DNA from: GWB2-37-7 sp049684915
Lineage (GTDB): Bacteria; Bacillota; Clostridia; Lutisporales; Lutisporaceae
Direction: 5' to 3'
DNA: 25,467 nt
NCBI GenBank assembly: GCA_049684915.1
Contig: JBAVGO010000114.1
Location: forward strand, 1 to 25,467
The position numbers and the translations under genes are program-made. Shown one piece after another: positions 1-7,428 of this stretch. Position 1 is the first letter of the stretch. Each line of letters begins with the position of its first letter. The notes below the pieces were generated by a model, which saw only the letters and a list, made by a program, of their open reading frames with translations, was not told the DNA's origin and searched no databases.

Positions 1-2
1 AG

Positions 3-2267
3 GGAGTAGAGCCAGATACCATAGTAGGTATAATGCTAGAGCGATCTATTGAGATGATAGTTGGAGTCTTAGCTATATTAAAGGCTGGTGGAGCATATTT
101 ACCTATTGACCCACAGAATCCTGAAGAAAGAATTAAATTTATGCTTGAAGATGCTAAAGCAAATATACTATTAACACAAGACAAATTTAAGGATAATTTT
201 AAATTCTATGGAGAAACAATTAGCTTAGAGGATATAGGACTATATAAGAACGATAGCAGTAATTTACACAATAATACCTTGCCTAACAATATTATTTACA
301 TAATATATACCTCTGGCACTACTGGAAACCCTAAGGCAATTTTAACAGAGCATAGAAATGTTATTAATTTTATCTATAGTTTTAATAATAGCTTAAATTT
401 AACTAGTGAACAATGTACATTATTGCAGTCTTCCTTCACCTTTGATGCTTTTGTAGAAGAGGTTTATGGCTCCTTGCTTTTTGGAGGAAAGGTAGTATTA
501 CCTCGAAATGAAGAGGTTAAGGATGTGAAAAGCCTAAGAGAGCTGGTAGAAAAGCATAAGGTTACAATACTAAGCTGTTCGCCATTTATATTAAGTCAGT
601 TTAATGAGCTAAAGCCTATGAAATCAGTAAAGGCAATTTCCAGCAGTACAGATGCCCTCAAAAAGGAATACTTTTCAAATATAATAAAGTATTCAAAGGT
701 ATATAATTTGTATGGACCAACAGAAGGTACAGTTTGCAGCACTTACTTTAATTGTGATGATATAGACGATATTAATATTCCTATAGGTAAGCCATTTCCA
801 AACTACATGGTTTATATATTGGATAAAAACTTTAATCCAGTACCCATAGGAGTTCCAGGAGAAATACATATATCGGGAGACGGTATAGCTAGAGGTTATC
901 TAAATAATCCTAAGTTAACAGAAGAAAAGTTTATTGATAATCCATTTATGCCAGATAAAAAAATGTATAAAACAGGAGACATGGGCAAGTGGCTGAGAAG
1001 TGGTGATATAGAATTTTTAGGAAGAGCAGACTTACAGGTAAAAATAAGAGGCTACAGAGTTGAGCTTGGAGAAGTTGTAAGCCAATTACTTAGCTGTGAA
1101 GCTGTAAAGGAAGCCATAGTTATAGCTAGAGAAGATGAACAAATGAATAAATATCTGTGTGCATATTTTGTATCGGATAAGGAATTAACTGTAGGAGAAT
1201 TAAGAAAGCAGCTAGTTAAAGGCTTACCAGAATATATGATACCACCTTACTTTGTTAGATTAGAAAAAATACCTCTAACATCAAATGGAAAGATAGACAA
1301 AAGGGCATTGCCTGAGCCAGATGGTATTATAAATACAGGAGCAGAATATGAGGCACCACGCAATGAAGTAGAAGAAGTTCTGGTTAATCTATGGCAAAAG
1401 ATATTAAAAGTAAATGGAAGAATAGGTATAAATGACAATTTCTTTGAGTTAGGAGGAAATTCTCTAAAGCTCGTTGATTTAGTTAATAGAATAAATAGGG
1501 AATTCCAGATTGAAATATCATTGACGGAGATATTTAAAGCTACAAAAATAAAGGAGATATCGAGCTATATCATTGATAGATATGAAGAAGACACCAGAGC
1601 ATCAGTAGTGCTGCTTAATAAACCTAGAGAAAAGAAAATATTTTGTTTTCCTCCTATCACAGGGTATGGCTTAGTATATAATGAGCTATCAAATATTTTA
1701 GAAGATTACTCCTTATATGCTTTTAACTTCATTGAAGATGAGGATATAATAGAAAAATACGTAAATGAAATAATCAATATACAACCTCATGAACCTTATA
1801 TATTGCTTGGATACTGTATGGGTGGAAGACTTGCATTTAAGGTAGCTAAGGAGTTGGAAAAACGAGGGAATAGGGTAAGTAATTTAATTATTTTTGATGG
1901 CTATAGACAGATAGAGAAGAATCCTCCTTCAGATGAAGATATCGAGCAGTATAAAAATAACCTATCTAAAAGTATAGAGGAAGATAAAAAGTATTTGATG
2001 TTTAAAGAGGAGATATTGGCAAAGACAATAGCTTATTATAGATACTGTGGTGAATTGGTTGATGAAGGTGCAATAAACGCAAATATACATTTGGTAAAAG
2101 CAGTAGATATAGATGCAACAACGGTATTGAATAATGGATGGGGTGAAGCAAGTACATGCAACTATAACGTATATCAAGGATTTGGGAAGCATAATGAAAT
2201 GCTGGAGGCTGGATTTGTGGAGGGGAATGAAGGGGTATTGGTGGATATTTTGGATGGAGGAATTTAG
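3..2267 (+). CDS. NRPS C-terminal part: adenylation, carrier and thioesterase domains (5' end outside window)
   Basis: The reading frame is open from base 3, so the gene begins upstream; the ATG at 33 lies inside the adenylation domain. Adenylation motifs are visible in order: YTSGTTGNPKA (A3), NLYGPTEGTVCS (A5), GEIHISGDGIARGYL (A6), YKTGD and GRADLQVKIRGYRVELGE (A7/A8) and NGKIDKRALPEP (A10). A carrier domain follows with its phosphopantetheine serine in FFELGGNSLK (codon at 1461). The end is a type I thioesterase with GYCMGG (nucleophile codon at 1815), a probable Asp in IIFDGY (1896) and a His in GFGKHNE (2190). The order A-PCP-TE marks the last module of an assembly line, which loads one amino acid and releases the peptide by hydrolysis or cyclisation. 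The nucleophile is Cys instead of the usual Ser. The active-site residues, read by eye, look like a lysine-type code. The missing upstream part prevents any product prediction. Confidence 0.95.
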   Translation, partial: GVEPDTIVGIMLERSIEMIVGVLAILKAGGAYLPIDPQNPEERIKFMLEDAKANILLTQDKFKDNFKFYGETISLEDIGLYKNDSSNLHNNTLPNNIIYIIYTSGTTGNPKAILTEHRNVINFIYSFNNSLNLTSEQCTLLQSSFTFDAFVEEVYGSLLFGGKVVLPRNEEVKDVKSLRELVEKHKVTILSCSPFILSQFNELKPMKSVKAISSSTDALKKEYFSNIIKYSKVYNLYGPTEGTVCSTYFNCDDIDDINIPIGKPFPNYMVYILDKNFNPVPIGVPGEIHISGDGIARGYLNNPKLTEEKFIDNPFMPDKKMYKTGDMGKWLRSGDIEFLGRADLQVKIRGYRVELGEVVSQLLSCEAVKEAIVIAREDEQMNKYLCAYFVSDKELTVGELRKQLVKGLPEYMIPPYFVRLEKIPLTSNGKIDKRALPEPDGIINTGAEYEAPRNEVEEVLVNLWQKILKVNGRIGINDNFFELGGNSLKLVDLVNRINREFQIEISLTEIFKATKIKEISSYIIDRYEEDTRASVVLLNKPREKKIFCFPPITGYGLVYNELSNILEDYSLYAFNFIEDEDIIEKYVNEIINIQPHEPYILLGYCMGGRLAFKVAKELEKRGNRVSNLIIFDGYRQIEKNPPSDEDIEQYKNNLSKSIEEDKKYLMFKEEILAKTIAYYRYCGELVDEGAINANIHLVKAVDIDATTVLNNGWGEASTCNYNVYQGFGKHNEMLEAGFVEGNEGVLVDILDGGI

Positions 2268-2290
2268 GGATTAGGTATGTGGGAATTGGG

Positions 2291-2325
2291 AAGGGATCAG
2301 CTGAGAAGTTGGTCTCTTTTTGTTT
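2291..2325 (+). terminator. Rho-independent terminator after the NRPS gene
   Basis: An 11-bp stem (2291-2301 with 2308-2318, including three G-U pairs) closes a six-base loop and runs into a T-rich tract (TCTTTTTGTTT). It starts 24 bases after the NRPS stop codon, so it most likely ends that transcript. Confidence 0.7.
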
Positions 2326-2542
2326 GGGGAAATGAACATTGATTTGCAGAAATTGTCGAAAATTGCGAACGAAAGTTTGGGAAGAATGACATTATAATGA
2401 AGGATATTGTAGTAATGGGAGAGAAAGCATTGTTTGTAAGAGAATTTTTAATATAGCTACGAGCTAACCGTCAAAGCGTCATGACAATAAGGTGATAATG
2501 AATAATGAATGGAATATCAAAGAGTGTGGTAAACAGGGTTTA

Positions 2543-2559
2543 GGGACAGTACTTGTCCC
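2543..2559. repeat. Small REP-like hairpin
   Basis: The sequence GGGACA-GTACT-TGTCCC forms a perfect 6-bp stem with a 5-nt loop. Short GGGACA...TGTCCC palindromes are often dispersed as REP-like repeats in Firmicute genomes, but only one copy is seen here, so this assignment is a guess. Confidence 0.35.
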
Positions 2560-2733
2560 ATGAATGCAAAGGAAAGATACGTAGAAATCTTTAGATTTCA
2601 GCACTTTGCGAGATATATGACTTCCACGACGGATGGCGATGATTTCAGGAATAAGGCGTTGAGAGATAAAATTGATGTATTGGTAGTGCTGGACATGGAG
2701 TGTGTAAACATGTTTAATGCTTGCTTAGATTAG
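2560..2733 (+). CDS. Doubtful small hypothetical protein (57 aa)
   Basis: An ATG frame of 57 codons begins on the last base of the GGGACA/TGTCCC hairpin and ends 60 bases before a terminator-like hairpin, which is the only support for a transcript here. There is no Shine-Dalgarno sequence in front of the ATG. The predicted peptide is mixed and soluble-looking (it starts MNAKERYVEIFRFQHFARYM) and I do not recognise it. It may equally be a gene remnant or chance. Confidence 0.2.
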   Translation: MNAKERYVEIFRFQHFARYMTSTTDGDDFRNKALRDKIDVLVVLDMECVNMFNACLD

Positions 2734-2793
2734 AGTGTTTAGGCATGTCTATATTACGCAGTGTGAAGTAAAATTAAGACTGGGCAATGACGA

Positions 2794-2828
2794 GAGGATG
2801 TCGGTTTTTATCCCGGTGTTCTCTTTTT
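2794..2828 (+). terminator. Terminator-like hairpin
   Basis: GAGGATGTCGG (2794-2804) pairs with CCGGTGTTCTC (2813-2823) as an 11-bp stem with several G-U pairs, directly followed by TTTTT. It could end a short transcript from the gap upstream; no clear gene is linked to it. Confidence 0.45.
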
Positions 2829-2982
2829 ATATACAAAGTTTTATAAGATTAATGGAAATAAATTCATATAAGTAATATAATCATGTTAATAATGTAGTTT
2901 CCATTGATATTATGCAAGGCTTTTTAATGTCGGATGTAAATGAATTTCTAAATAATGAGATTAACAGGAAACAGAAATAAAG

Positions 2983-3023
2983 TGTATTTTGCAAGCCCTT
3001 TCTGTAACGAAGGGGGTGCGGAC
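2983..3023 (+). repeat. Inverted repeat at the left end of the IS3 element
   Basis: These 41 bases are the exact reverse complement of 6776-6816. Further inward, a weaker match continues (CTTGGAC here against CCTGGAC at the other end). This is the end next to the 3' part of orfB. Confidence 0.95.
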
Positions 3024-3037
3024 GTTTTCTTGGACCT

Positions 3038-3316
3038 TTAAACGACTAACCCCAGACTCCTTCTGTAGTCTAGCGGACTCTTTCCTCCAAGTGATAGCTT
3101 AATCCGTTTTTCGGCATACCACTTTATGTATTTATCCAGCTGCTCCATGAACTGTGCTATTGAAACACCAGTCCAAGAGAAACCATAAAACATCTCATTT
3201 TTAAGCCTGCCAAAGAAACCTTCACAGGCAGAATTATCTGGTGAACACCCCTTCTTTGACATGGAACGTATAAGTTTAGCCTTTTCCATTCGCTCAATCC
3301 AGCCTGGCCAACGGTA
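3038..3316 (-). CDS. IS3 transposase orfB, 3' exon (C-terminal part)
   Basis: This minus-strand segment encodes the C-terminal part of the DDE transposase, beginning YRWPGWIERMEKAKL and containing SPDNSACEGFFGRLKNE, which holds the catalytic Glu. It is out of contact with the 5' part because a group II intron is inserted between them. Joining CAA at 5442-5444 to TAC at 3316-3314 gives HSDRGCQ-YRWPGW in one frame, with exactly 35 residues between the second Asp and the Glu. That is the DD35E spacing of the IS3 family. The protein ends at LGLVV, 15 bases inside the left inverted repeat. Confidence 0.88.
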   Translation of the reverse strand, partial: YRWPGWIERMEKAKLIRSMSKKGCSPDNSACEGFFGRLKNEMFYGFSWTGVSIAQFMEQLDKYIKWYAEKRIKLSLGGKSPLDYRRSLGLVV

Positions 3317-3392
3317 ATCGACTAAAGAAAAGGGATTACTCCCTTTTCCTCGTCTAAGAACCGTACGTGAGAGTTTCCAGCTCATACGGCTC
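3317..3392 (-). ncRNA. Group II intron domains V and VI
   Basis: Domain V is the 35-nt hairpin at 3392-3358 on the minus strand, starting GAGCCGUAU and ending GUACGGUUC, with the catalytic AGC in its first strand and the 8-bp basal stem intact. Domain VI follows as a hairpin with AAAAGGGA paired to UCCCUUUU and GAC paired to GUC, then GAU at the 3' splice site. The branch-point A should be an unpaired A in the 3' strand of domain VI (UUUAGUC). The reverse transcriptase frame reads straight through domain V. Confidence 0.85.
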
Positions 3393-4892
3393 AAGCATTT
3401 CTTCACCATTTCTGGCGGCAGACAGTAATTTTAATAACAGTTTTCTATGTTCAAAATATTCTTTGTGTATAAACGGATTCTTAGAAATCTGTAATTTGGG
3501 GTGTCGGACGATTTGTATTCTCCTTAGGTTAATAAGGCTGTATTCATCCGTCATGAACAACCATCTCTTTCCATCCTTTTCATGCCAGTATTTGTTTAGT
3601 CTCCACCATAAATTCTTGTTTGGGTGTCTGTGTTTTGCCCATTGTTGCAGTAAAATGTAAAGTGTATTGTTAATATATGAGAAGGCATGGCTAGCGACAA
3701 CATGCTTATGATAGTTTGTCCATCCTCTAATTATCTGGTTTAACCTCCGAATTAGTTCTGATTGTGTTCCTGCTTTCATTTCTTTCAGAATAATGGTTGA
3801 GCATTTTCTTATCAGTGTCTTTATTGAATTCTTTGAGGGTTTAACTATCAGTTTCGCTTTGTACTTTCGGAATGTCCATCCCAGGAAATCAAAGCCTTCA
3901 TCTATATGTGTAATTATTGTCTTTTCTTCAGATAAAGATAATCCTCTCTCTTTTAGGAATTGACTGACAGTTTCCTTTAGTTCTTCTGCTATTTCTTTTG
4001 TGTTTGCGGTAATGATAAAGTCATCAGCATATCTCACTAGATTGACTTTCGTCTTTGCTCGATAATGGTTTTCAATTTTACCCTTGGAATTTCTGTGATA
4101 TTTGTTTTGTATTACTCTCTCTAGTCCGTCTAGTGTCATGTTTGCATATATGCTTGATATAGCTCCTCCCTGTGGAGAGCCTGTTTCGGTAGGGAAAAGT
4201 TCCCCTTCATATATAAACCCTGATTTTAAGAATTGCTTCATTACTCTTTTATCCGTTGGAATGTTTTGTAGCAGCCAATCATGGTTAATATTATCGAAGC
4301 AGCCTTTGATGTCTCCTTCTAGTATCCAGGCTGGTGAGCACTCTCTTGCCAATATATTAAATATCTGTTCGCAGGCATCTTTGGAGCTTCTTCCTTTTCG
4401 GAAGCCAAACGATATGTGGTCGCCTGTAACTTCGGCTATTGGTTCAAGTGCTAGTGCATATAGTGTTTGCATCGCTCTATCGTACATGGTCGGTATTCCT
4501 AACGGTCGTTTCGTGTTTTTGCCTTTCTTTTCTATGTATACACGTCTTAAAGGTTTTGCTCTATAATGTCTATCTGAAAGTAACAATACAGCTTTCATTT
4601 TTGAAGCTGATGTTGACCACAATTTCCTGTCTACCCCTGAGGTATTTTTACCTTTATTCGTGGTTACCTTCTTTACTGCATAAGCTTTGGCACTTAGTGA
4701 ATGTGTTAGTAAGTATTGAAGTCTCTTTGTTTTGTTCTTATCTCCCTTTACTGCTGCCTTGGCAATTCTTGTTTGTAGCTTATTAACATCCTTTTGTACT
4801 TGTATCCAGTCAATGGACTCCCATTGATTAGCTAGTTTGTGGTTGTCTTTTAGCTTCTCGGTTTTATCCGTCGTTGAATTACTAAAATTCAT
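3354..4892 (-). CDS. ltrA: Group II intron reverse transcriptase/maturase lacking an HNH domain
   Basis: This intron-encoded protein binds its intron RNA, helps it splice and copies it into DNA at new sites. The start chosen is the ATG at 4892 (MNFSNSTTDK), behind AGGAAAGG; a TTG 24 bases upstream is possible. The N-terminal region (WESIDWIQVQKDVNKLQTRI) is typical of the CL lineage. Reverse transcriptase blocks follow: RPLGIPTMYDRAMQ, FGFRKGRSSKDACEQ, EGDIKGCFDNINH, GSPQGGAISSIYANM and LVRYADDFII, with the catalytic YADD at residues 288-291. A maturase (X) domain includes IRRLNQIIRGWTNYHKH, and a D-like region carries HPNKNLWWRLNKYW. The usual C-terminal HNH endonuclease, with paired cysteines and histidines, is absent. 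Instead the last 12 codons (EPYELETLTYGS) are domain V read as protein, with the stop just beyond it. The protein is therefore a shortened form of about 512 residues. Confidence 0.93.
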   Translation of the reverse strand: MNFSNSTTDKTEKLKDNHKLANQWESIDWIQVQKDVNKLQTRIAKAAVKGDKNKTKRLQYLLTHSLSAKAYAVKKVTTNKGKNTSGVDRKLWSTSASKMKAVLLLSDRHYRAKPLRRVYIEKKGKNTKRPLGIPTMYDRAMQTLYALALEPIAEVTGDHISFGFRKGRSSKDACEQIFNILARECSPAWILEGDIKGCFDNINHDWLLQNIPTDKRVMKQFLKSGFIYEGELFPTETGSPQGGAISSIYANMTLDGLERVIQNKYHRNSKGKIENHYRAKTKVNLVRYADDFIITANTKEIAEELKETVSQFLKERGLSLSEEKTIITHIDEGFDFLGWTFRKYKAKLIVKPSKNSIKTLIRKCSTIILKEMKAGTQSELIRRLNQIIRGWTNYHKHVVASHAFSYINNTLYILLQQWAKHRHPNKNLWWRLNKYWHEKDGKRWLFMTDEYSLINLRRIQIVRHPKLQISKNPFIHKEYFEHRKLLLKLLSAARNGEEMLEPYELETLTYGS

Positions 4893-5441
4893 AAGTTTAC
4901 AATCCTTTCCTGCCAAGAAATACCATAGGATAAGTCAGCACTCTTTCAAGTTAGGGCAAAGTTTGAACCCCTATCTTCTTTCATTACAAAAGTAGCATTC
5001 GCTTTTTATCCTTTTCTTCTGCCCTCTATGTCGTTTCTTTTCCTTACGGTTAGATACCTCTTTTATTGAGGGGCATATAGGGTTTACCAAGTTCCACACA
5101 ATATATAACTGTGAAAGCCTTAGGAGCCACCTTTAAACCGGGAGTTCTTCATCCATTCGCATTGGTTTAACAGTTCGCCTTTGCTCGACTCCTTACCATT
5201 TTGGTCGAAGCGTTTCAGCCTATTTCGCTTCCTCCAGCGTAACGATTCCTACAGTGATTCACTTTATGTTCTCCATAGCTTTCTTACTCTAGCAGTTATC
5301 CCAGTTTTAGGCTTCTCGGATTTCCACATTGTCTTGTGAGCTTTCTAACCTAGACGTTACCATCTACGCTAGTCACAATAGAGTTACCCCGAATGGATGG
5401 GGTAGCCTTTCGGCAATATATCATGCGACTTCTTGTCGCAC

Positions 5442-6059
5442 TTGACAACCACGGTCAGAATGTATAATAGGATACTCATCCTTTCTAAGGATAGATATGG
5501 CTTCATCAAGCATTGTATTTACTAATTTAGCATCTGGCGATGTTACAATAGTCCAGCTCACAGGCAATCCATCAAAGCAATCAATGATTGGAGATAGATA
5601 TATTTTCCCAGCAGGAATATGAAATTCTGTTATGTCTGTAAGCCACTTCACATTAGGTTTATCAGCATAGAAATCACGTTTAATAACGTTCACTACCTCG
5701 GGGCTGATTTCACCTTTGTATGAGTTATATTTCTTGCGTTTGATGTTCAGCACTATCAATTGTTCTTCTTTCATAATCCGACGGATTACTTTTTCAGACA
5801 CAATAATTTCTGCTGATTTAATAACAGAGTGAATTCTACGATATCCATAGCGACTAGCGGATTCATCAAAGGTTACTTTTATCTGTTTTCTTAAATCATC
5901 ATATTTGTCAGTTTTGCTTAATGCAAGTGCCTGATAGCAATAACTGCTTTTGGCCATATGAAGTGTTTTGAGAAGATACTTTAATTGGTATTTCTCACGC
6001 AGGGCATTAATCACTATGGCCTTTTCACGGTTGGTAAGTGTGTCAAGACTAATGCCCTG
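5442..6059 (-). CDS. IS3 transposase orfB, 5' exon (N-terminal and central part)
   Basis: The segment encodes the N-terminal helix-turn-helix-like region and the first two catalytic aspartates of the DDE transposase. Visible landmarks are YGYRRIHSV, NVKWLTDITEF (first Asp) and PIIHSDRGCQ (second Asp), after which the group II intron begins. The frame is open from about 6068 (KKDQGISLDTLTNREK) with no ATG and no clear ribosome site; GTG at 6014 is the first formal start. Translation therefore probably depends on a frameshift from orfA at the run of eight A residues (6070-6063). The protein is functional only if the intron is spliced, because the catalytic Glu is encoded by the 3' exon. Confidence 0.88.
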
Positions 6060-6738
6060 GTCTTTTTTTTATGACTTCTGCAGCTGTTTCCAATATATCT
6101 CGCTCTAGTTGTAAACGATAGATCTCCTTTTGGAGTTCATTTACCTCTTTTTCCAAGCGTATCTTTTCTGCTAGTAAATCAGTTGATTTGACTTCACATT
6201 CAGTATCACCAGAATTTTTTAAAGTTTTAAGTTTCTTTGGCATAGGTCGATCATATCCTTTACTTAGAAGCTGACGTTTCCAGTTATAAAGAACCTCTCG
6301 TGTTACACCTATTTCAGTGGCAACTTGTTTAGCTGGTTTACTTCTTGAACATAAGGAAATGACAGCTTGTTCTTTTTGCTCATGAGTATATTTTACTAAA
6401 GAACCACCTGAACGGCAATGATGCTTTTTTTCAGGATTGAGTTCATTGATCCATTTATCTAGTTCTGGTCGGCTAGGATACCCAAGCGCCTTAACAGTAC
6501 GTGATACACATCGACCGTGCTCTAGGTAGTAATCAACAGCCTTTCGTCGATCTTCATCGGAATACTTGGGTTTCTTGATAAAATCCTTGTGAAGATCCCC
6601 GTTTTTGATATATTCTTCGTACCAATTTGTAAGAGCCCTTTTTGATGGATAACCGAGTTCACGTATCACCGTTGCATAGCTCTTATCGTATTGAAGTAAT
6701 AGTTTTACGGCCTTTATTCGTTCCTCATAAGAGAACAT
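6049..6738 (-). CDS. IS3 transposase orfA (DNA-binding subunit)
   Basis: OrfA of IS3-family elements recognises the inverted repeats and dimerises. The 229-residue protein has repeated helix-turn-helix modules (SYATVIRELGYPSKRALTNW near the start; SRTVKALGYPSRPELDKW; KQVATEIGVTREVLYNWKRQ). It ends in a leucine-zipper-like coiled coil (LAEKIRLEKEVNELQKEIYR). The ATG at 6738 sits behind a strong AGGAGG. The frame ends in VIKKRPGH after a run of eight A residues. OrfB lies in the +1 frame relative to it, whereas the family usually uses -1. A run of seven A residues would have fused the two frames, so the eighth A is either a slippage site or a mutation. Confidence 0.9.
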   Translation of the reverse strand: MFSYEERIKAVKLLLQYDKSYATVIRELGYPSKRALTNWYEEYIKNGDLHKDFIKKPKYSDEDRRKAVDYYLEHGRCVSRTVKALGYPSRPELDKWINELNPEKKHHCRSGGSLVKYTHEQKEQAVISLCSRSKPAKQVATEIGVTREVLYNWKRQLLSKGYDRPMPKKLKTLKNSGDTECEVKSTDLLAEKIRLEKEVNELQKEIYRLQLERDILETAAEVIKKRPGH

Positions 6739-6775
6739 AACATACCTCCTGGCTATATATTAAGTCCAGGATTAT

Positions 6776-6816
6776 GTCCGCACCCCCTTCGTTACAGAAA
6801 GGGCTTGCAAAATACA
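6776..6816 (-). repeat. Inverted repeat at the right end of the IS3 element
   Basis: Exact 41-base reverse complement of 2983-3023. It lies just upstream of orfA and ends in ACA, as expected for an IS3-family tip. Confidence 0.95.
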
Positions 6817-6961
6817 ATTATAACAATCTCATATTGTATTATTCATCCTCGATGTAAGTTTGAATATACAATATATAGTTTTATATTATAAGCAAGAATT
6901 TTTAAAATATATATTGTAATGTAAATAATACTGTGATATTATATGTAACAATATGGCATAT

Positions 6962-7020
6962 CAAAATATGTTAAATAATACAAAAATATGTTAAATGACA
7001 CAGAAATGTGTTGAAAAATC
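6962..7020. repeat. Three degenerate 20-bp tandem repeats
   Basis: The units CAAAATATGTTAAATAATA, CAAAAATATGTTAAATGACA and CAGAAATGTGTTGAAAAATC follow one another head to tail. They lie about 350-400 bases upstream of the promoter at 7366. The spacing is close to two helical turns, so a regulator could bind one face of the DNA, but AT-rich chance repetition cannot be excluded. Confidence 0.4.
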
Positions 7021-7365
7021 TAACTATTTTGGGGTGCTCACAACTTATACATCAAATTTATGCTCTGAAATAGTAATTTAAATACAAATGGAGGCTAATG
7101 TTGTAAGCAAGTTATCGCAATACAAAATGGTGTAAATATATATGTCTATAGGCGTGCGGAGAATTTGCTGTAATTGATACAAATAAATTAGCGGACAAAT
7201 TAAAAGGTGCTTATAAATATATGCAACTGAAATTTAGTAACTAATAATAGCTGAAATAATAAATCATGATAGATATAGCTTTTCTTACTGCCTTTAAATC
7301 GTAATAATTAAACACCTGAAAACAATTTTTAACTGCACTAAAATTTAATAGAATTTATAACACTA

Positions 7366-7393
7366 TTGTTACCCACGCTATAGCGGATATAAT
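7366..7393 (+). promoter_or_regulatory. Probable sigma-A promoter of the peptide operon
   Basis: TTGTTA (7366-7371) and a perfect TATAAT (7388-7393) are separated by 16 bases. The spacer contains the 10-bp perfect palindrome CGCTATAGCG (7376-7385), which could be a small operator. The first gene starts 35 bases downstream. Confidence 0.6.
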
Positions 7394-7428
7394 TTAACAT
7401 TAGACTGAATATTGAGAGGATATGAAAT

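Larger units (their letters stand above)
2326..2982. other. Poorly coding gap between the NRPS gene and the insertion sequence
   Basis: No gene of normal size is visible on either strand. The stretch contains a small GGGACA/TGTCCC hairpin (2543-2559), a doubtful 57-codon frame that begins right after it, and a terminator-like hairpin near 2794. A TATAAT box lies at 2393-2398 but I see no matching -35 box. The left inverted repeat of the insertion sequence follows at 2983. Confidence 0.6.
3317..5441 (-). mobile_element. Complete group II intron inside IS3 orfB
   Basis: On the minus strand the intron begins GTGCGAC, matching the GUGYG 5' consensus, directly after the codon CAA of orfB. It ends ...AGTCGAT, matching the AY 3' rule, directly before TAC CGT TGG. 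About 550 bases of structured 5' RNA (domain I and onward) precede an open frame for a reverse transcriptase in domain IV, and domains V and VI close the element. The exact exon junction restores the transposase DD35E core, so the borders are well supported. The frame resembles the chloroplast-like (CL) intron lineage. The intron lies in the same orientation as its host gene, as needed for splicing out of the transposase mRNA. Confidence 0.92.
2983..6816 (-). mobile_element. IS3-family insertion sequence interrupted by a group II intron
   Basis: The element is bounded by perfect 41-bp inverted repeats that begin TGTATTTTGC and end GCAAAATACA, and it carries orfA and orfB on the minus strand, as in the IS150-like branch of IS3. 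Removing the 2125-bp intron leaves an element of about 1.7 kb, somewhat long for the family because orfA is large. The flanks (AAATAAAG before, ATTATAAC after) do not show the usual 3-4 bp target duplication. The element separates the NRPS locus from the peptide and sugar operons. Confidence 0.9.
6817..7428. other. AT-rich upstream region of the peptide operon
   Basis: No gene is visible on either strand. The stretch holds three degenerate 20-bp tandem repeats (6962-7020) and a promoter close to the first gene (7366-7393). A 28-codon open stretch near 7161-7246 has no start codon or ribosome site and is probably a relic or chance. Confidence 0.6.

Noticed and set aside
4102..4786. Plus-strand open frames over the intron reverse transcriptase
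   Set aside because: They are shadows of the minus-strand reverse transcriptase, which has all expected motifs.
6962..7020. CRISPR array
   Set aside because: Only three imperfect repeats with no unique spacers and no cas genes in the window.
7161..7246. A small gene encoding a 28-codon open stretch
   Set aside because: It has no start codon or ribosome site and begins right after a stop; most likely a relic or chance.
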